A DNA stretch of 5,821 nt from Gammaproteobacteria bacterium (lineage in GTDB: Bacteria; Pseudomonadota; Gammaproteobacteria; SZUA-229): positions 1 through 5,821 of the forward strand of contig DRLE01000156.1 of assembly GCA_011051475.1 (NCBI GenBank), written 5' to 3'. A program made the translations under genes and the position numbers. Below are positions 4,739 to 5,821 of this stretch, in pieces. Numbering within the stretch: position 1 is the stretch's first letter; each line of letters begins with the position of its first letter. The notes under the pieces were generated by a model. It searched no databases. It had not been told where the DNA came from and worked only from the letters and a program-made list of their open reading frames with translations.

Positions 4739-5821
4739 CTACGATACCGGGTTAACCAGCACCGGCGGCATCGGGCAGTCGAGGCAGCTGGCGATGGCGC
4801 GGGTGAGTTCGTAGGCACGGATGCCGACCTTGCCATCGTAGGCGATGCAGGTAACGCAGGCCTGCAAAAAACGTTTTTTCAGCGGCGGTTTGAGAAACTC
4901 CAGATCATCCATGGCGGCGTTGAGGCTGCTCAGGGATATTTCATTTTTATCCAGCATTTGCAGGGCGCCGGCGCTGATGGAACGCTTGGCCCTGTCGAAG
5001 GCGATCTGCGCCTGTTCCTTGTCCCTGTGCTCGATATAGGCCAGCATGGACAGCATAAGCTCACTGGATTTTTTCGCCGAGCCGAGCACAAAGGATTTCG
5101 CCACCGGTTTTTTGCGCAGGTTGTAATTGTCATCCAGGAGCTGTGTTATCAGGCGCTGGATAATCCATTCACGCAGGTCCATTTTTTTGTCGGCGGCAAT
5201 CAGTTTCTGCATGCACTGTTTGAAACGCTGGTACTGGGGCACGGTCATTTCCCTTAAGGTGGGCAGGGCCAGGTCGATCAGCGGCAGGGTCTGAGCACGA
5301 TCGAGCTGCACCAGCTGCGGCTGCAGGCTGCGCACGCTTTGCGTGTGCAGCTCGCCGATCACCTCATCGAGCACCCGGTACTGTTGCTGCTGCAGGCTTT
5401 CATCTTCATGCAGCAGAAGCGCCAGAACAATCGCCTGTGCGCCATAGGGATTTTCCGCCTGTTCCAGTATTTCATCCGGCATTTCCCGGCGCCACAGCTG
5501 TGCGGCATCCACCTGCTCCTGCGACACCTCGCCGATACTTTCCACCGCATTCATCGCCTCATAGACGGCGACGCCTGCGCCCATGGCCGTTGCGGCAGCC
5601 ATTACCCGCTGGCGGCGCTGCTGCGGTGATTCATCCGGCACCTTGCTGCTGTCGGCCTGCACCCGGGTTTTCTCGTAGATATATTTACCGTCCCATCGTG
5701 GCTGCAGTCGCCTGATGCGCTGCTTCAGTGGCGGGTGGGTGGCAAATGAAAACAGGGCCAGCGATTTCAGACCTTCGGAAAAATAGGCATGGCTGTATGC
5801 CTCGGCCCGTGCGGTCAGCAG
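4739..5821 (-). CDS. M48-family metallopeptidase, C-terminal part (5' end outside the window)
   Basis: The minus-strand frame is open to the right edge, so the gene starts beyond 5821; 360 C-terminal residues are visible. Counting from the edge, residues 1-50 include FATHPPLKQRIRRLQP (26-41) and WDGKY (43-47), the conserved end of the M48 (HtpX/Ste24-like) peptidase domain, where a THPP motif precedes ERI-like and L-P residues. A long alpha-helical extension follows, including LPLIDLALPTLREM (179-192) and a helical pair around 195-230. The last 40 residues, AYDGKVGIRAYELTRAIASC then LDCPMPPVL, resemble the end of TerB-like domains. These proteins are membrane-bound zinc proteases implicated in envelope quality control. 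The HExxH zinc motif and the membrane segments should lie upstream, outside the window. A GTG at 5662-5660 could be mistaken for the start, but the peptidase motif lies before it in the same frame. Confidence 0.85.
   Translation of the reverse strand: MLTARAEAYSHAYFSEGLKSLALFSFATHPPLKQRIRRLQPRWDGKYIYEKTRVQADSSKVPDESPQQRRQRVMAAATAMGAGVAVYEAMNAVESIGEVSQEQVDAAQLWRREMPDEILEQAENPYGAQAIVLALLLHEDESLQQQQYRVLDEVIGELHTQSVRSLQPQLVQLDRAQTLPLIDLALPTLREMTVPQYQRFKQCMQKLIAADKKMDLREWIIQRLITQLLDDNYNLRKKPVAKSFVLGSAKKSSELMLSMLAYIEHRDKEQAQIAFDRAKRSISAGALQMLDKNEISLSSLNAAMDDLEFLKPPLKKRFLQACVTCIAYDGKVGIRAYELTRAIASCLDCPMPPVLVNPVS

Overview
The window looks like ordinary chromosome from a Gram-negative gammaproteobacterium. 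The evidence is a 188-residue dCTP deaminase of the Pseudomonas/Chromatiales type (not the enteric form), a Slt70-type periplasmic lytic transglycosylase, two lipoproteins with clear lipoboxes, and good Shine-Dalgarno sites. Genus and species cannot be named from this. There are no tRNA or rRNA genes, CRISPR arrays, insertion sequences or phage genes.

Layout, left to right. Positions 62 to 1 (minus) hold the first 20 codons of a protein with a hydrophobic N-terminus, cut by the left edge. dcd (677-111, minus) makes dUTP from dCTP for thymidylate synthesis and starts with TTG. slt (3004-758, minus) encodes the soluble lytic murein transglycosylase, with an extra N-terminal segment of about 95 residues. 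A 334-base gap follows, holding a near-consensus FNR/ANR box, a four-codon mini-ORF abutting the slt start, and a strong terminator whose better U-tract faces the minus strand. Next is a 317-residue lipoprotein of unknown function (4292-3339, minus). It is divergent from a 54-residue lipoprotein (4549-4713, plus); the 256-base gap between them holds a perfect 10-bp inverted repeat at the plus-strand promoter. The right end (4739 to beyond 5821, minus) is the C-terminal 360 residues of an M48-family (HtpX/Ste24-like) metallopeptidase with a C-terminal TerB-like segment. Its true start lies outside the window.

How the genes relate: slt, dcd and the left-edge gene are codirectional and may be partly co-transcribed, but dcd has its own plausible promoter, with a GC-rich discriminator. 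The lipoproteins, the transglycosylase and the peptidase all suggest envelope biology, but nothing ties them into one pathway. I see no convincing new multi-gene system. The most interesting items are regulatory: the inverted repeat between the lipoproteins, the FNR-like box before slt, and the dcd leader.
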